Assembly: GCA_029011315.1 (NCBI GenBank)
Contig: JAQXLA010000009.1
Location: 1-43,522 of the forward strand
Length of the DNA stretch: 43,522 nucleotides
Reading direction: 5' to 3'
Source of the DNA: Desulfovibrionaceae bacterium
GTDB taxonomy: Bacteria > Desulfobacterota > Desulfovibrionia > Desulfovibrionales > Desulfovibrionaceae
This document shows positions 26,329 through 35,174 of the stretch, in pieces (position 1 is the stretch's first letter; the number at the start of each line of letters is the position of its first letter). The notes under the pieces are model-generated. The model had not been told where the DNA came from. It was given only the letters and a program-made list of their open reading frames with translations, and did not search any database. A program made the translations under genes and the position numbers.

Positions 26329-27540
26329 TTAGATTTTTTTGATTTCCCGTTTTGTATTGAGACAGGTAATCGTCAAGGCCGTACAAATTGCTGCTGACAG
26401 AGTGAGAAGATATGGATTTAGGCCATAATGTCCATACAGATAAAGCGGAGCCCATGTTCCGATGGCACTGCAGCAGTAATAAACGGAAAGATAGATTCCA
26501 TTGGTGATCCCTGTCCCAGAACAGCTGATGCGGTTTACAATGCCGGGCATTGTCGTATACACCAGTGTGAATCCTATAGAGGTTCCAAACATTGTGATGC
26601 AGATTGCCGGAATGCTTTTCAGAAACAATGCCGGAAGAACGCAGAGAAAGACGATCAGTCCGGCTCTCATGCCCTTCATTTCATTGCCGAAGAAAGCGAT
26701 GACGCGCTTTGAGAGAAAGCCGAGGGAAGAGCAGGAAAACGCCAGAAGATACATGGAGCTGATTCCGAAATCTGTAATTTCCGGATGCAGGTGCTTCATA
26801 TAAAACGGCAGGAAATTCAGAATTGAGGCATGTGCGAAGATTGTAAGAGGAGCTATCATCATGATAGCAAAAAATCCCCTTTGGGATAATGTCTGCCATA
26901 TGCTCCGCAGACTGAATACCGTATAGGAAGAAATGGTATGCCTGTTGAGAAACAGCAGTGCGATGAGAGAGCTGATCATGAGTCCTGAGAACAGGATGAA
27001 AGAGGCTCTCCAGTTAAATATTGTTCCGACGGCTCCGGCCATCAGCCGTCCTGAAAAGGATCCAATCATCGTAAAGGCTGCATAAAGAGCCATCTGCCTT
27101 TGAACTTGAGCCGGATTAGCATTGACGACGATATGCGTCATCAAGCTGAGCATGACGGCTGGCGTAAGCATTCCGTGCAGGGCTCTGGCTGACAGGAAAA
27201 TATTGAAGCTGTCTGTAAAGGCTGGGATAAGGAGTATCGCCGCAACTAGAGGCAAGGCTCCGGAAAGCAGCTGAAATGTTGTGAATCGACTGAGAATAAA
27301 ACCGTACAGTATAGGGGCGAGGGCCAAGGGCGCGATATTGAGCGTCATGACAAGTCCAGCGCTTTGCTTGCTGACGGCAAACGTTTCCGCGATGCTGGTT
27401 AACAGCGGCTGAGGTCCGTACATGCAGATGAACGTGCAGCAGGTAATCCATAAAATGCAGCAGAATTCTGCGGAAGACTGGTTTTTTCCGGAATAGGCTG
27501 CGTTATGATGCCGGCGGAAGTCAAGATGCAGGAAATTCAT
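26329..27540 (-). CDS. MFS transporter (YnfM/arabinose-efflux-like)
   Basis: 403 residues with about 12 hydrophobic segments starting near residue 28. The layout is typical of drug/sugar efflux MFS proteins: YGPQPLLTSIAETF in the first helix region, RALHGMLTPAVMLSL in helix 4 and GRLMAGAVGTIFNWRASF at helices 5-6. The hydrophilic start (RRHHNAAYSGKNQSSAE) is cytoplasmic. GAGGA lies before the ATG. The substrate cannot be told. It stands alone, divergent from the alpha/beta-hydrolase-like gene. Confidence 0.85.
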   Translation of the reverse strand: MNFLHLDFRRHHNAAYSGKNQSSAEFCCILWITCCTFICMYGPQPLLTSIAETFAVSKQSAGLVMTLNIAPLALAPILYGFILSRFTTFQLLSGALPLVAAILLIPAFTDSFNIFLSARALHGMLTPAVMLSLMTHIVVNANPAQVQRQMALYAAFTMIGSFSGRLMAGAVGTIFNWRASFILFSGLMISSLIALLFLNRHTISSYTVFSLRSIWQTLSQRGFFAIMMIAPLTIFAHASILNFLPFYMKHLHPEITDFGISSMYLLAFSCSSLGFLSKRVIAFFGNEMKGMRAGLIVFLCVLPALFLKSIPAICITMFGTSIGFTLVYTTMPGIVNRISCSGTGITNGIYLSVYYCCSAIGTWAPLYLYGHYGLNPYLLTLSAAICTALTITCLNTKREIKKI

Positions 27541-27686
27541 GAGAATCCTCGACTTTTATGTCAATGTCACGCTGTATCGTTTGTATTCACTCCAGATTCT
27601 TGAACCATAGACCTTTTGGCAATTGCGTCAAGATAGGCAGAAAGAATCAGTTTGGCTGTTGGATGTCATCAATAAGGGAGAGGTGA

Positions 27687-28751
27687 ATGTACAGCTGTAT
27701 ACGTTTATTCTTGTTTGTGTGCAGAGTGATGACGATGCTGCTTGTATTTTGTCTGAGTCTGCCTGTGGCTGTGTCGGGAGCCGTATATCCCGGATTTAAA
27801 TCCCTGGGCATCTGGAATGCGGAAAAGAACCTGCGTCTTGATTTGGCGGTCTGGTATCCGTCTGGAAGAAAGCCTTTTTCTGTAAAATATAATGATTGGG
27901 AATTCCGCGCCGCCAGGGGGGCAGTACCTTCTCCTGGAAAGCATCCTGCGATTGTGTTGTCGCATGATTCCGGAGGATCGCGTTTTTCGCATCATGTTTT
28001 GGCATCGCAACTTGCATCTCGGGGCTTTGTAGTCATCGCCCCTACGCATTATGGCGATAATGAGTATCAGATGGATTTTCTGTTTTCAACGCGCCATATG
28101 CAAAGCCGGATATGGGAAATACATAACATCCTTGATCTTATGGAGACGCATGACGATTTGGCTGGCATGATTCGTTCCGATCGAATCTTTTTCGTTGGTA
28201 TCGGTGCCGGAGGCACAGCAGCTTTTCTCGCTGCCGGAGCTTTTCTTGATGCTGCGGGATGGAAAAATGCTTGCGCTTCTGAATCTGCAGATGTGGATAA
28301 CCAGACTGTTTCTGCGTATTGTGAAAGATGGGCGAGAGAACGCCTGGATCGTATGGCCTTCGCTCAGGATCTGCGATTTGACGGTTTTGACTCGCGATTC
28401 CAAAAGGTTGTGGCTATTATGCCGCATTACGGGATGTTTTTGACGAACAGGAGCCTGCGTGCGGTTCGGACTCCCTGCGTATGGATAACAACTTCTCAGG
28501 GAGGAGAGAAGCTTCTGAGGAAATCAGAACTGTCGGCTCTGCTGAAAATCTTCAGCTTGCCGGAAGCTGACACCGCGTCTCTTCGATCTCCCTGTGCGGA
28601 TCCGGAGCTTTCTTCCGTCCCTGAATTGTGTTCTCCGGAATTGTCTCAGAAGCAGAAGATGCTGCAGGAGCGGTTAGCTGCCGCATTGGCTTTGATATTT
28701 TCAGAAGCTGAGGAGGATAGGACGGATATGCCGAAAACGATCCTGCGGTAA
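27687..28751 (+). CDS. Secreted alpha/beta-hydrolase-like protein lacking the nucleophile serine
   Basis: 354 residues. Signal peptide at about 1-31. The body resembles the predicted dienelactone-hydrolase group: LAVWYP strand, HPAIVLSHDSGGSRFSHHVLA (86-106, oxyanion region), RGFVVIAPTHYGDN and a nucleophile-elbow region at 171-176. The elbow reads GIGAGG where GxSxGG is expected, so Gly173 replaces the catalytic serine. No other serine stands in the elbow. It is probably non-catalytic, or uses another chemistry (inference). GGGAGAGG precedes the ATG. It is monocistronic between the MFS gene and lysS. Confidence 0.72.
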   Translation: MYSCIRLFLFVCRVMTMLLVFCLSLPVAVSGAVYPGFKSLGIWNAEKNLRLDLAVWYPSGRKPFSVKYNDWEFRAARGAVPSPGKHPAIVLSHDSGGSRFSHHVLASQLASRGFVVIAPTHYGDNEYQMDFLFSTRHMQSRIWEIHNILDLMETHDDLAGMIRSDRIFFVGIGAGGTAAFLAAGAFLDAAGWKNACASESADVDNQTVSAYCERWARERLDRMAFAQDLRFDGFDSRFQKVVAIMPHYGMFLTNRSLRAVRTPCVWITTSQGGEKLLRKSELSALLKIFSLPEADTASLRSPCADPELSSVPELCSPELSQKQKMLQERLAAALALIFSEAEEDRTDMPKTILR

Positions 28752-28787
28752 TGAAGGGAAGGTTCTCGAACATCTTTTGATGTTTTC

Positions 28788-28816
28788 TTGACATGGCTTT
28801 TTTTTTGGCATAATGG
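28788..28816 (+). promoter_or_regulatory. Probable lysS promoter
   Basis: Perfect TTGACA (28788-28793), a 17-bp spacer and TAATGG (28811-28816); CATAAT with a TG two bases before is an overlapping -10 choice. It lies about 52 bases before the lysS GTG. Confidence 0.7.
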
Positions 28817-28867
28817 CAATTTTTTACAGCGGTATCAAAGCCTATATTTCTTTGACGGAGAAGTCCC

Positions 28868-30451
28868 GTGAGTGCCCAGGAAAATAAGAAAAGCAAGCCG
28901 ATCAATCTGGCTACAAAATCTGCGAATGCCGCATATTTTGCTCCGATGTTGCAGAGTCTCGCCGAAAAGGATGAGCTGAATGAAGTCGTTAAAAACTGTG
29001 TTGTCAAATCCTGCGAGCTGCTGGATGCCGGAGTGCCGCTGTATCCTAATGATTTTGTCAAAAAAGATGATATCGGAGAGCTTCGGGCTGAATACGAAGG
29101 ATGCTCTGCTGAAGAATTAAGCGATATGAAGGAAACGTTCGTCTGTGCAGGACGAATCGTTTCGCATCGTTCGTTTGGCAAAGTCTGCTTTTTTCATTTG
29201 ATGGATCGTAGCGGTCGGTTGCAGTGCTATGCATCCAGAGACGCATTGGGCGAAGAATCCTACCGTTTTTTCCGTAAATATGATGTGGGCGACATCGTTG
29301 GCGTTGAGGGGCATCTGTTTCGTACCAAAACAGATGAACTGACCCTGTCCTGCACCAGAGTTGTCCTGCTGTCAAAGTCGTTCCGATCGCTTCCTGAAAA
29401 ATACAAGGGGCTGACAAACGTCGAAATTCGTTATCGGCAGCGCTATGTAGATTTGATCGTCAATCCCAGAGTTCGGGAAATTTTTCGCAAGCGTAGCAAG
29501 CTGATTCGTGAATTTCGGGCATTTCTTGAGGAACATGGCTTTGTGGAAGTGGAAACGCCCATGCTTCAGCCGATTGCCGGAGGCGCTGCGGCGCGTCCGT
29601 TTATCACGCATCATAATGCTCTTGATATTCCTCTTTATATGCGCATCGCGCCGGAACTTTATTTAAAACGGCTCCTGGTAGGCGGTTTCGAGCGGGTTTT
29701 TGAAATTAACCGCAATTTCCGCAATGAAGGAGTTTCCGTACGGCACAATCCGGAATTTACAATGTGTGAATTTTACTGTGCGTACGCTACATTCACTGAT
29801 TTGATGGATTTGACGGAACAGCTTTTTTCTCGCATTGCTCTGGAAGTATGCGGAAGCAATATTATTCCGTATCAGGGAGAGCAGATAGATTTGACCCCCG
29901 GCCATTGGCGGCGCATCACATTTTATGACGCGCTGGAGCAGATCGGCGGTCATCGTCCTGATTTTTATAATGATTTCAATAAAGTCAGTGCCTATGTCCG
30001 CGAAAGGGGAGAAAAGGTGCTGAAGAGTGACAAGCTTGGCAAACTTCAGGCCATGCTGTTTGATCTCGACGTTGAGCCGAAACTGATTCAGCCGACTTTT
30101 GTATACCACTATCCAACAGAGATATCGCCGCTTGCCAGAAGAAATAAGGATAATCCTCAACTTACCGATCGCTATGAATTCTTCATCACTGGACGGGAAA
30201 TCGGCAACGCATTTTCCGAATTGAATGATCCTATCGATCAGAGAATGCGTTTTGAGGAACAGGTTATGGAGCGCAATGCCGGAGATGAGGAAGCTTGCCG
30301 TATGGATGAAGATTATCTGAGAGCTCTTGAATACGGCATGCCTCCCGCTGCTGGAGAAGGCATCGGCATTGATAGAATGGTGATGCTGTTTACGGATTCT
30401 CCATCTATTCGAGAAGTGATACTCTTCCCTTTGCTGAAACCCGAAGTGTAG
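28868..30451 (+). CDS. lysS: Lysyl-tRNA synthetase (class II)
   Basis: Charges tRNA-Lys; 527 residues, beginning at a GTG with GGAGAAG just upstream. The N-terminal OB-fold anticodon domain runs to about 185 (VCAGRIVSHRSFGKVCFFHLMD). The class II catalytic core follows with motif 1 (FVEVETPMLQPIAGGAAARPF), motif 2 (FEINRNFRNEGVSVRHNPEFT) and motif 3 (GEGIGIDRMVMLFT). There is an extension of some 25 polar residues before the usual start of the family. It stands alone and is followed by a terminator. Confidence 0.97.
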   Translation: MSAQENKKSKPINLATKSANAAYFAPMLQSLAEKDELNEVVKNCVVKSCELLDAGVPLYPNDFVKKDDIGELRAEYEGCSAEELSDMKETFVCAGRIVSHRSFGKVCFFHLMDRSGRLQCYASRDALGEESYRFFRKYDVGDIVGVEGHLFRTKTDELTLSCTRVVLLSKSFRSLPEKYKGLTNVEIRYRQRYVDLIVNPRVREIFRKRSKLIREFRAFLEEHGFVEVETPMLQPIAGGAAARPFITHHNALDIPLYMRIAPELYLKRLLVGGFERVFEINRNFRNEGVSVRHNPEFTMCEFYCAYATFTDLMDLTEQLFSRIALEVCGSNIIPYQGEQIDLTPGHWRRITFYDALEQIGGHRPDFYNDFNKVSAYVRERGEKVLKSDKLGKLQAMLFDLDVEPKLIQPTFVYHYPTEISPLARRNKDNPQLTDRYEFFITGREIGNAFSELNDPIDQRMRFEEQVMERNAGDEEACRMDEDYLRALEYGMPPAAGEGIGIDRMVMLFTDSPSIREVILFPLLKPEV

Positions 30452-30476
30452 TTGAGGCACGAATTTCAAGACAGTA

Positions 30477-30520
30477 AAGCAGCCCTTGCGGAGATTCATC
30501 CGTTAGGGCTGCTTATTGTT
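30477..30520 (+). terminator. Terminator after lysS
   Basis: Stem AGCAGCCCT / AGGGCTGCT (30478-30486 with 30505-30513) with an inner CGGA/TCCG pair is followed by TATTGTTAT. The U-run is weak, so some read-through into the lol-bam operon is possible. Confidence 0.65.
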
Positions 30521-30540
30521 ATGTATGCGAGGAACAGTCT

Positions 30541-31776
30541 ATGCGTTTTGCTTTTTTTGTCGCCAGGCATTATCTTTGCGCCCGCAGCCGCCAGACGTTT
30601 ATTTCCGTCATTACAGTGATGTCGGTGTTGGGTGTTGCTCTTGGCGTTGCCGCTTTAATTGTTGTCCTCGGCGTTTATAATGGCTTTTCAACAGATATTC
30701 GGGACAAAATTCTCGGTGTCAATGCTCATATAGTCATTACCGGAAATACGTCCGAATTTCGGAATGGCAATGGAATGCCGGAGCTGCTGAATGCTGTGCA
30801 CCGCACTTCGGGAGTTGTCAGTGCGACGCCTTTTATCTACGCAGAAGGCATGCTGTCTTCTTACAAAGGTGTAAAAGGGCTTGTTTTACGGGGGATCGAT
30901 CCTTCGTCTTCATCGGATGCCATAGCCGTGCTGCAGCATTTGCGGCGGGGAACAATCAGAGAACTTGCACCGGATCATGGTCTGCCAGGGGTGATTATCG
31001 GACAGGAACTGGCCGATAAGCTTGGCGTGACCTATGGCAGCCGTGTGAATCTTCTTTCTCCGGCCGGGCAGAAAACGGCCTCCGGTTTTCAGCCGAAGAT
31101 TCGGCCTTTTCGTGTCTCCGGACTGTTTCATACGGGAATGTATGAATACGATACATCTCTTGGCTTTATTGATTTGGATGCTGCCAGAGAGCTGATGGGG
31201 CTTCCTGATCGGTTTGTTACTGGCGTTGAAGTTACGGTATCTGATGCCTATGAAGCAGATAAAACAGCCGCATTGCTGCGGACAGTTTTGAGCCGGCCGA
31301 TAGGTATACGGACCTGGATGGACATGAATGCTAATCTTTTTGCCGCATTGAAGCTTGAGAAAATAGGCATGTTCATCTTGCTGACAATGGTTGTGCTGAT
31401 CGGATCATTCTCCATTGTGACATCTTTGGTGATGTTGGTGACGGAAAAAACGCGGGATATTGCGGTATTGATGGCAATGGGAGCGACGCGCGGTATGATT
31501 CGCAGCATTTTTATGATTCAGGGTACAGTAATTGGGCTCATTGGGACGCTGATTGGCTATGTCCTTGGCATAAGTGTCGCTTTGCTCTTGCAGAAGTATC
31601 AATTTATCAAGCTCCCTCCAGGAGTCTATACTTTGGATCATCTTCCTGTCTTGCTCAATTGGACAGATGGTTTTATTATTGGTGCCTCAGCTATGCTTCT
31701 TTGTTTTCTTGCCACGATTTATCCTGCAGGAAAGGCTGCTGCACTACAGCCCGCCGAAGCTCTGCGTTATGAATAA
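30541..31776 (+). CDS. lolC: Lipoprotein-releasing ABC transporter permease (LolC/LolE type)
   Basis: Inner-membrane permease that extracts outer-membrane lipoproteins; 411 residues. One N-terminal membrane segment (about 18-45), a large periplasmic domain, then three C-terminal segments (about 275-300, 318-345, 375-398). FFVARHYLCARSRQTFISVIT at the start and GATRGMIRSIFMIQG are family marks. GAGGA precedes the ATG. It is the first gene of the envelope operon, with lolD beginning three bases after the stop. Only one permease gene is present, suggesting a homodimer (LolF-like) instead of separate LolC and LolE. Confidence 0.92.
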   Translation: MRFAFFVARHYLCARSRQTFISVITVMSVLGVALGVAALIVVLGVYNGFSTDIRDKILGVNAHIVITGNTSEFRNGNGMPELLNAVHRTSGVVSATPFIYAEGMLSSYKGVKGLVLRGIDPSSSSDAIAVLQHLRRGTIRELAPDHGLPGVIIGQELADKLGVTYGSRVNLLSPAGQKTASGFQPKIRPFRVSGLFHTGMYEYDTSLGFIDLDAARELMGLPDRFVTGVEVTVSDAYEADKTAALLRTVLSRPIGIRTWMDMNANLFAALKLEKIGMFILLTMVVLIGSFSIVTSLVMLVTEKTRDIAVLMAMGATRGMIRSIFMIQGTVIGLIGTLIGYVLGISVALLLQKYQFIKLPPGVYTLDHLPVLLNWTDGFIIGASAMLLCFLATIYPAGKAAALQPAEALRYE

Positions 31777-31778
31777 AG

Positions 31779-32459
31779 ATGGAACTGCAATATTTACTTG
31801 ACTCAGTAGGAAAAACATGCAGAGGAATTTCGGAAGACGTAGAGATTCTGCGTCAGGTGAATCTCGAATTGCGCAGAGGAGAAACTCTGGCGGTGATTGG
31901 ATCTTCGGGATCTGGAAAATCAACGCTGTTGCATCTTCTCGGGGCGTTGGATACTCCGACATCCGGGCGCCTGCTGTTTAATGGTCAGTCTCTTCCGGAT
32001 CTCTCTCCTGGAAAGAAAGCCTGGGTTCGGAATCGGCATATTGGCTTTGTCTTTCAATTTCATCATCTGCTGCCTGAATTCAGCATTGAGGAAAATGTGG
32101 CAATGCAGGCTATGATTGCCGGAATGCCGAAGAAAGAATGTCTGGAAAAAGCCAGAATCATGCTGGAACGCGTTGGGCTCGCGCATCGTATCGGACATCG
32201 TGTTGCGACGCTTTCCGGAGGAGAACGGCAGCGCGCTGCAATAGCCAGGGCCGTTCTTCTTGAGCCGGAAGTGCTGCTTGCTGATGAGCCGACCGGTAAT
32301 CTTGATGAAAAAAATGGCGATTCTGTCGCCGACTTGCTGTTGGAATTGAACAGAACGGCCGGTATGACTCTGGTCGTTGTAACACATAACCGCGAACTGG
32401 CAAACAGACTCGGGCGCTGTCTGGAATTGCGCTCCGGAGAACTTCATGAAACGTTGTAG
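31779..32459 (+). CDS. lolD: Lipoprotein-releasing ABC transporter ATPase
   Basis: ATPase partner of the LolC/E permease; 226 residues. Walker A GSSGSGKST at 41-49, Q-loop at Gln94 (FVFQFHHLLPEF), ABC signature LSGGE at 146-150 and Walker B LLADEPTGNLD. The FQFHHLLPEFSIEENV stretch is typical of LolD. It is tightly coupled to its neighbours: three bases after lolC and overlapping bamA by 14 bases. Confidence 0.96.
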   Translation: MELQYLLDSVGKTCRGISEDVEILRQVNLELRRGETLAVIGSSGSGKSTLLHLLGALDTPTSGRLLFNGQSLPDLSPGKKAWVRNRHIGFVFQFHHLLPEFSIEENVAMQAMIAGMPKKECLEKARIMLERVGLAHRIGHRVATLSGGERQRAAIARAVLLEPEVLLADEPTGNLDEKNGDSVADLLLELNRTAGMTLVVVTHNRELANRLGRCLELRSGELHETL

Positions 32460-35157
32460 TCGCTTCCTTTTCAATGTATCGGCCTGGTTGTTACTTTCTT
32501 TCCTGACGCTGTCCGTGCTGGCGGTTGACGTTTATGCGAAGCCTTCAGGAAATAATGCCGTAAGTGTCGCGGTTCTTCCTTTTGCAGTGAATGGGGGACA
32601 GGAAGCTCAGGGACTGAGAAACGATCTCCCTCAGCAGTTGGGTACGCAGCTTGCTTCTCGTGGGCTTCGTGTCGTGCCTTATTCCAATATCAGGAATATG
32701 ATTGGGCGCAGGGGAATCACGGAATTGAATTTGGCGACGGTCAAGATGATCGCAGCGCAGCTCGGTGCGGAATACGCGGTATATGGCAGCCTCAGCAGTA
32801 TCGGCGATGCGTTCAGCATTGATGCCAGAATGGTCAGTGCCGCTTCTTCGAAAGCATCGCGTTCCTATTTTACAGAAAAAAAAAGCTTGTTGGAACTGCC
32901 GTTGGCTGTTGAAGAGCTAGCCGGAAAAATGGCCGGTGATACCGTTCATTCCGGTGCTATCGCAGATATTCGTGTACGCGGACTGCGTGTCTTGGATGCT
33001 GATGCGATTCTGATGCGGCTGTCCATCCGCAAGGGAGATCCCGTTGATTTGGATAAAATCAATGACGAAGTGAAGAAAATTTGGAATCTTGGATACTTCA
33101 GCGATGTCAGAGCCGATATTGAAAGCGATGTCGAGGGCAAAGTCCTGGTCTTTACTGTTCAGGAAAAGCCGAAAATCGAGGATGTGGTTATTAACGGTTC
33201 TGAAGCCGTAAAAAAGGACGATATTCTTGCCGCGATGTCTTTGAAGACCGGCTCGGTAATGAATGAACGGCTGCTGTCTGAAGATATTCAAAAGATTATG
33301 GAGCTGTATCGTAAAGAGGGCTACTACCTGGTTGAGATTTCCCATCATACTGAAGCCCGTAGAGACGGATCATCCGCTTTGCTGGTTTTTGATGTTAAGG
33401 AGGGGAACAAGCTGTATATCAAGGAAGTGAAGATTGAAGGCCTTGATCAGCTTGATGAGGGAGATGTCAAGAAACAGCTGGCTTTGCAGGAACGCGGCAT
33501 TCTGTCCTGGTTTACCGGTACGGGAGTCTTGCGTGAAGAGCATATGGAGAGGGATACTAACGCCATTACTGTTTTTGGATGGAACCAGGGATTTGTGGAT
33601 ATTCGTGTTTCAGCTCCGGAAATTTCATATGAGGAAGATGGCATTATCGTGACGTTTCGCGTCAACGAAGGTATTCGGTATAAACTTGGCGAAATTGGTT
33701 TTCGTGGAGATCTGATCGATACTGAAGAGCGCCTGTTTGAAGTCATTGCTCTGGATGAGCACAAGGAACTTGAAGAATACTGGTCGGCAACAGTTATGAA
33801 CAATGACATCAAGGCATTGACGGACTACTATTCGAATTTCGGATATGCCTATGCCGAAGTCAATGTGGATACGCGCAAAAATATGGAAGAGCAGAGCATA
33901 GACGTCATCTATGCCGTAACGAAGAAGCAGAAGGTCTTTGTTCGGCGCGTCAATCTTGATGGCAATATGCGCACCAGAGACAACGTCATTCTTCGAGAAC
34001 TTCGCCTTGCCGATGGTGATGTTTTTGACGGATCCAAATTGCGCCGGACGAATGAGCGTCTGACGCGTCTGCGGTATTTTTCCGATGTGGATTCATCTCT
34101 TGTGCCTGCAGACAGTCAGGATGAAGTGGATCTGAAGGTCAGCGTCAAGGAGGATAATACGGGCATGATTTCCGCCGGTGTCGGATATTCCACTTACTAT
34201 AGTGTCGGTGTTTCCGGTACCATTATGGAAAGAAATCTCTTCGGTCGCGGTTACCAGTTGGCATTAACCGGCTTCCTTTCGAAGAAATCGGCCTACTTGG
34301 ATCTCTCTTTTGCCAATCCCCGTCTGTATGACACCGATCTAGGCTTTACCTACGATGCCTATGTGCGCAGAGAAGAATGGGATGACTTTGAGAAAAAGAC
34401 CATAGGCAATACGATGCGCTTCATTTATCCTCTTGGGGAATACACCTCCGCTTCTTTAGGATACCGTTTGGATCGCTATACTTTGTATAATATTCCTGAA
34501 CAGGCTCCCCATGCGTATAAGGATTATGAAGGAAAGAATCTGTCCAGCGTTGTGAGTGCCGGTGTGGGATATGATTCAACAGATAACAGGGAACGTCCTA
34601 CCAGAGGGCATATTGCGAAAATTTTCCTTGAATACGGTGGTGGCGGTCTCGGCGGCAATGATAATTTCTTCAAGCCGATGATTGAAGGACAGGGCTTTTA
34701 TACGCTGTTCAAAAATCCTGATCATATCTTTCATTTGCGCGGCAGACTGGGAGGTGTCTTCCGTAACACGGGTAAAACGGTGCCTGTCTTTGACCGGTTC
34801 TTCATCGGCGGCATTGATTCTATTCGCGGTTATGACTCCGATGATATCGCACCGAAGGATCCGGAATATAACGATGAGCTCGGCGGTGACCGTATGGGGT
34901 TTGTCAATGTTGAATACATCTGGACCTTCCACAAAGAGCTTGGTTTGGCTCTGGTGCCTTTCTTCGATGCGGGCTTTAACGTTGATTCCAGGGAAAACGA
35001 TGCGTTTACCCAGATCAAAAAATCCGTAGGACTGGAGCTGCGCTGGCGTTCTCCCATGGGAGATCTGCGGTTTGCTTACGGGTATCCGTTGGACAAAAAT
35101 GTTGACGGCAGGCATCCTGGCGGTCGATTTGAATTTTCAATGGGGCAATTCTTTTAG
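32446..35157 (+). CDS. bamA: Outer-membrane assembly factor BamA with an extra N-terminal domain
   Basis: Inserts beta-barrel proteins into the outer membrane; 903 residues, about 100 longer than E. coli BamA. Signal peptide about 1-28. Residues about 33-160 form an extra domain (VAVLPFAVNGG, LASRGLRVVPYSNI, AAQLGAEYAVYGSLS) resembling the CsgG/FlgO/TolB-N type fold. Five POTRA domains follow at about 166-237, 238-316, 317-405, 406-490 and 491-567. The barrel runs from about 568 to the terminal phenylalanine; IRGY stands at the conserved VRGF site of loop 6. CCGGAGAA lies before the ATG, within the lolD end. Confidence 0.95.
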   Translation: MKRCSRFLFNVSAWLLLSFLTLSVLAVDVYAKPSGNNAVSVAVLPFAVNGGQEAQGLRNDLPQQLGTQLASRGLRVVPYSNIRNMIGRRGITELNLATVKMIAAQLGAEYAVYGSLSSIGDAFSIDARMVSAASSKASRSYFTEKKSLLELPLAVEELAGKMAGDTVHSGAIADIRVRGLRVLDADAILMRLSIRKGDPVDLDKINDEVKKIWNLGYFSDVRADIESDVEGKVLVFTVQEKPKIEDVVINGSEAVKKDDILAAMSLKTGSVMNERLLSEDIQKIMELYRKEGYYLVEISHHTEARRDGSSALLVFDVKEGNKLYIKEVKIEGLDQLDEGDVKKQLALQERGILSWFTGTGVLREEHMERDTNAITVFGWNQGFVDIRVSAPEISYEEDGIIVTFRVNEGIRYKLGEIGFRGDLIDTEERLFEVIALDEHKELEEYWSATVMNNDIKALTDYYSNFGYAYAEVNVDTRKNMEEQSIDVIYAVTKKQKVFVRRVNLDGNMRTRDNVILRELRLADGDVFDGSKLRRTNERLTRLRYFSDVDSSLVPADSQDEVDLKVSVKEDNTGMISAGVGYSTYYSVGVSGTIMERNLFGRGYQLALTGFLSKKSAYLDLSFANPRLYDTDLGFTYDAYVRREEWDDFEKKTIGNTMRFIYPLGEYTSASLGYRLDRYTLYNIPEQAPHAYKDYEGKNLSSVVSAGVGYDSTDNRERPTRGHIAKIFLEYGGGGLGGNDNFFKPMIEGQGFYTLFKNPDHIFHLRGRLGGVFRNTGKTVPVFDRFFIGGIDSIRGYDSDDIAPKDPEYNDELGGDRMGFVNVEYIWTFHKELGLALVPFFDAGFNVDSRENDAFTQIKKSVGLELRWRSPMGDLRFAYGYPLDKNVDGRHPGGRFEFSMGQFF

Positions 35158-35174
35158 GCCGGAGAACCGGAAGC

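Noticed and set aside
29663-30499. Minus-strand open frame of 278 codons
   Set aside because: Antisense to lysS and its terminator; no start signal or family match.
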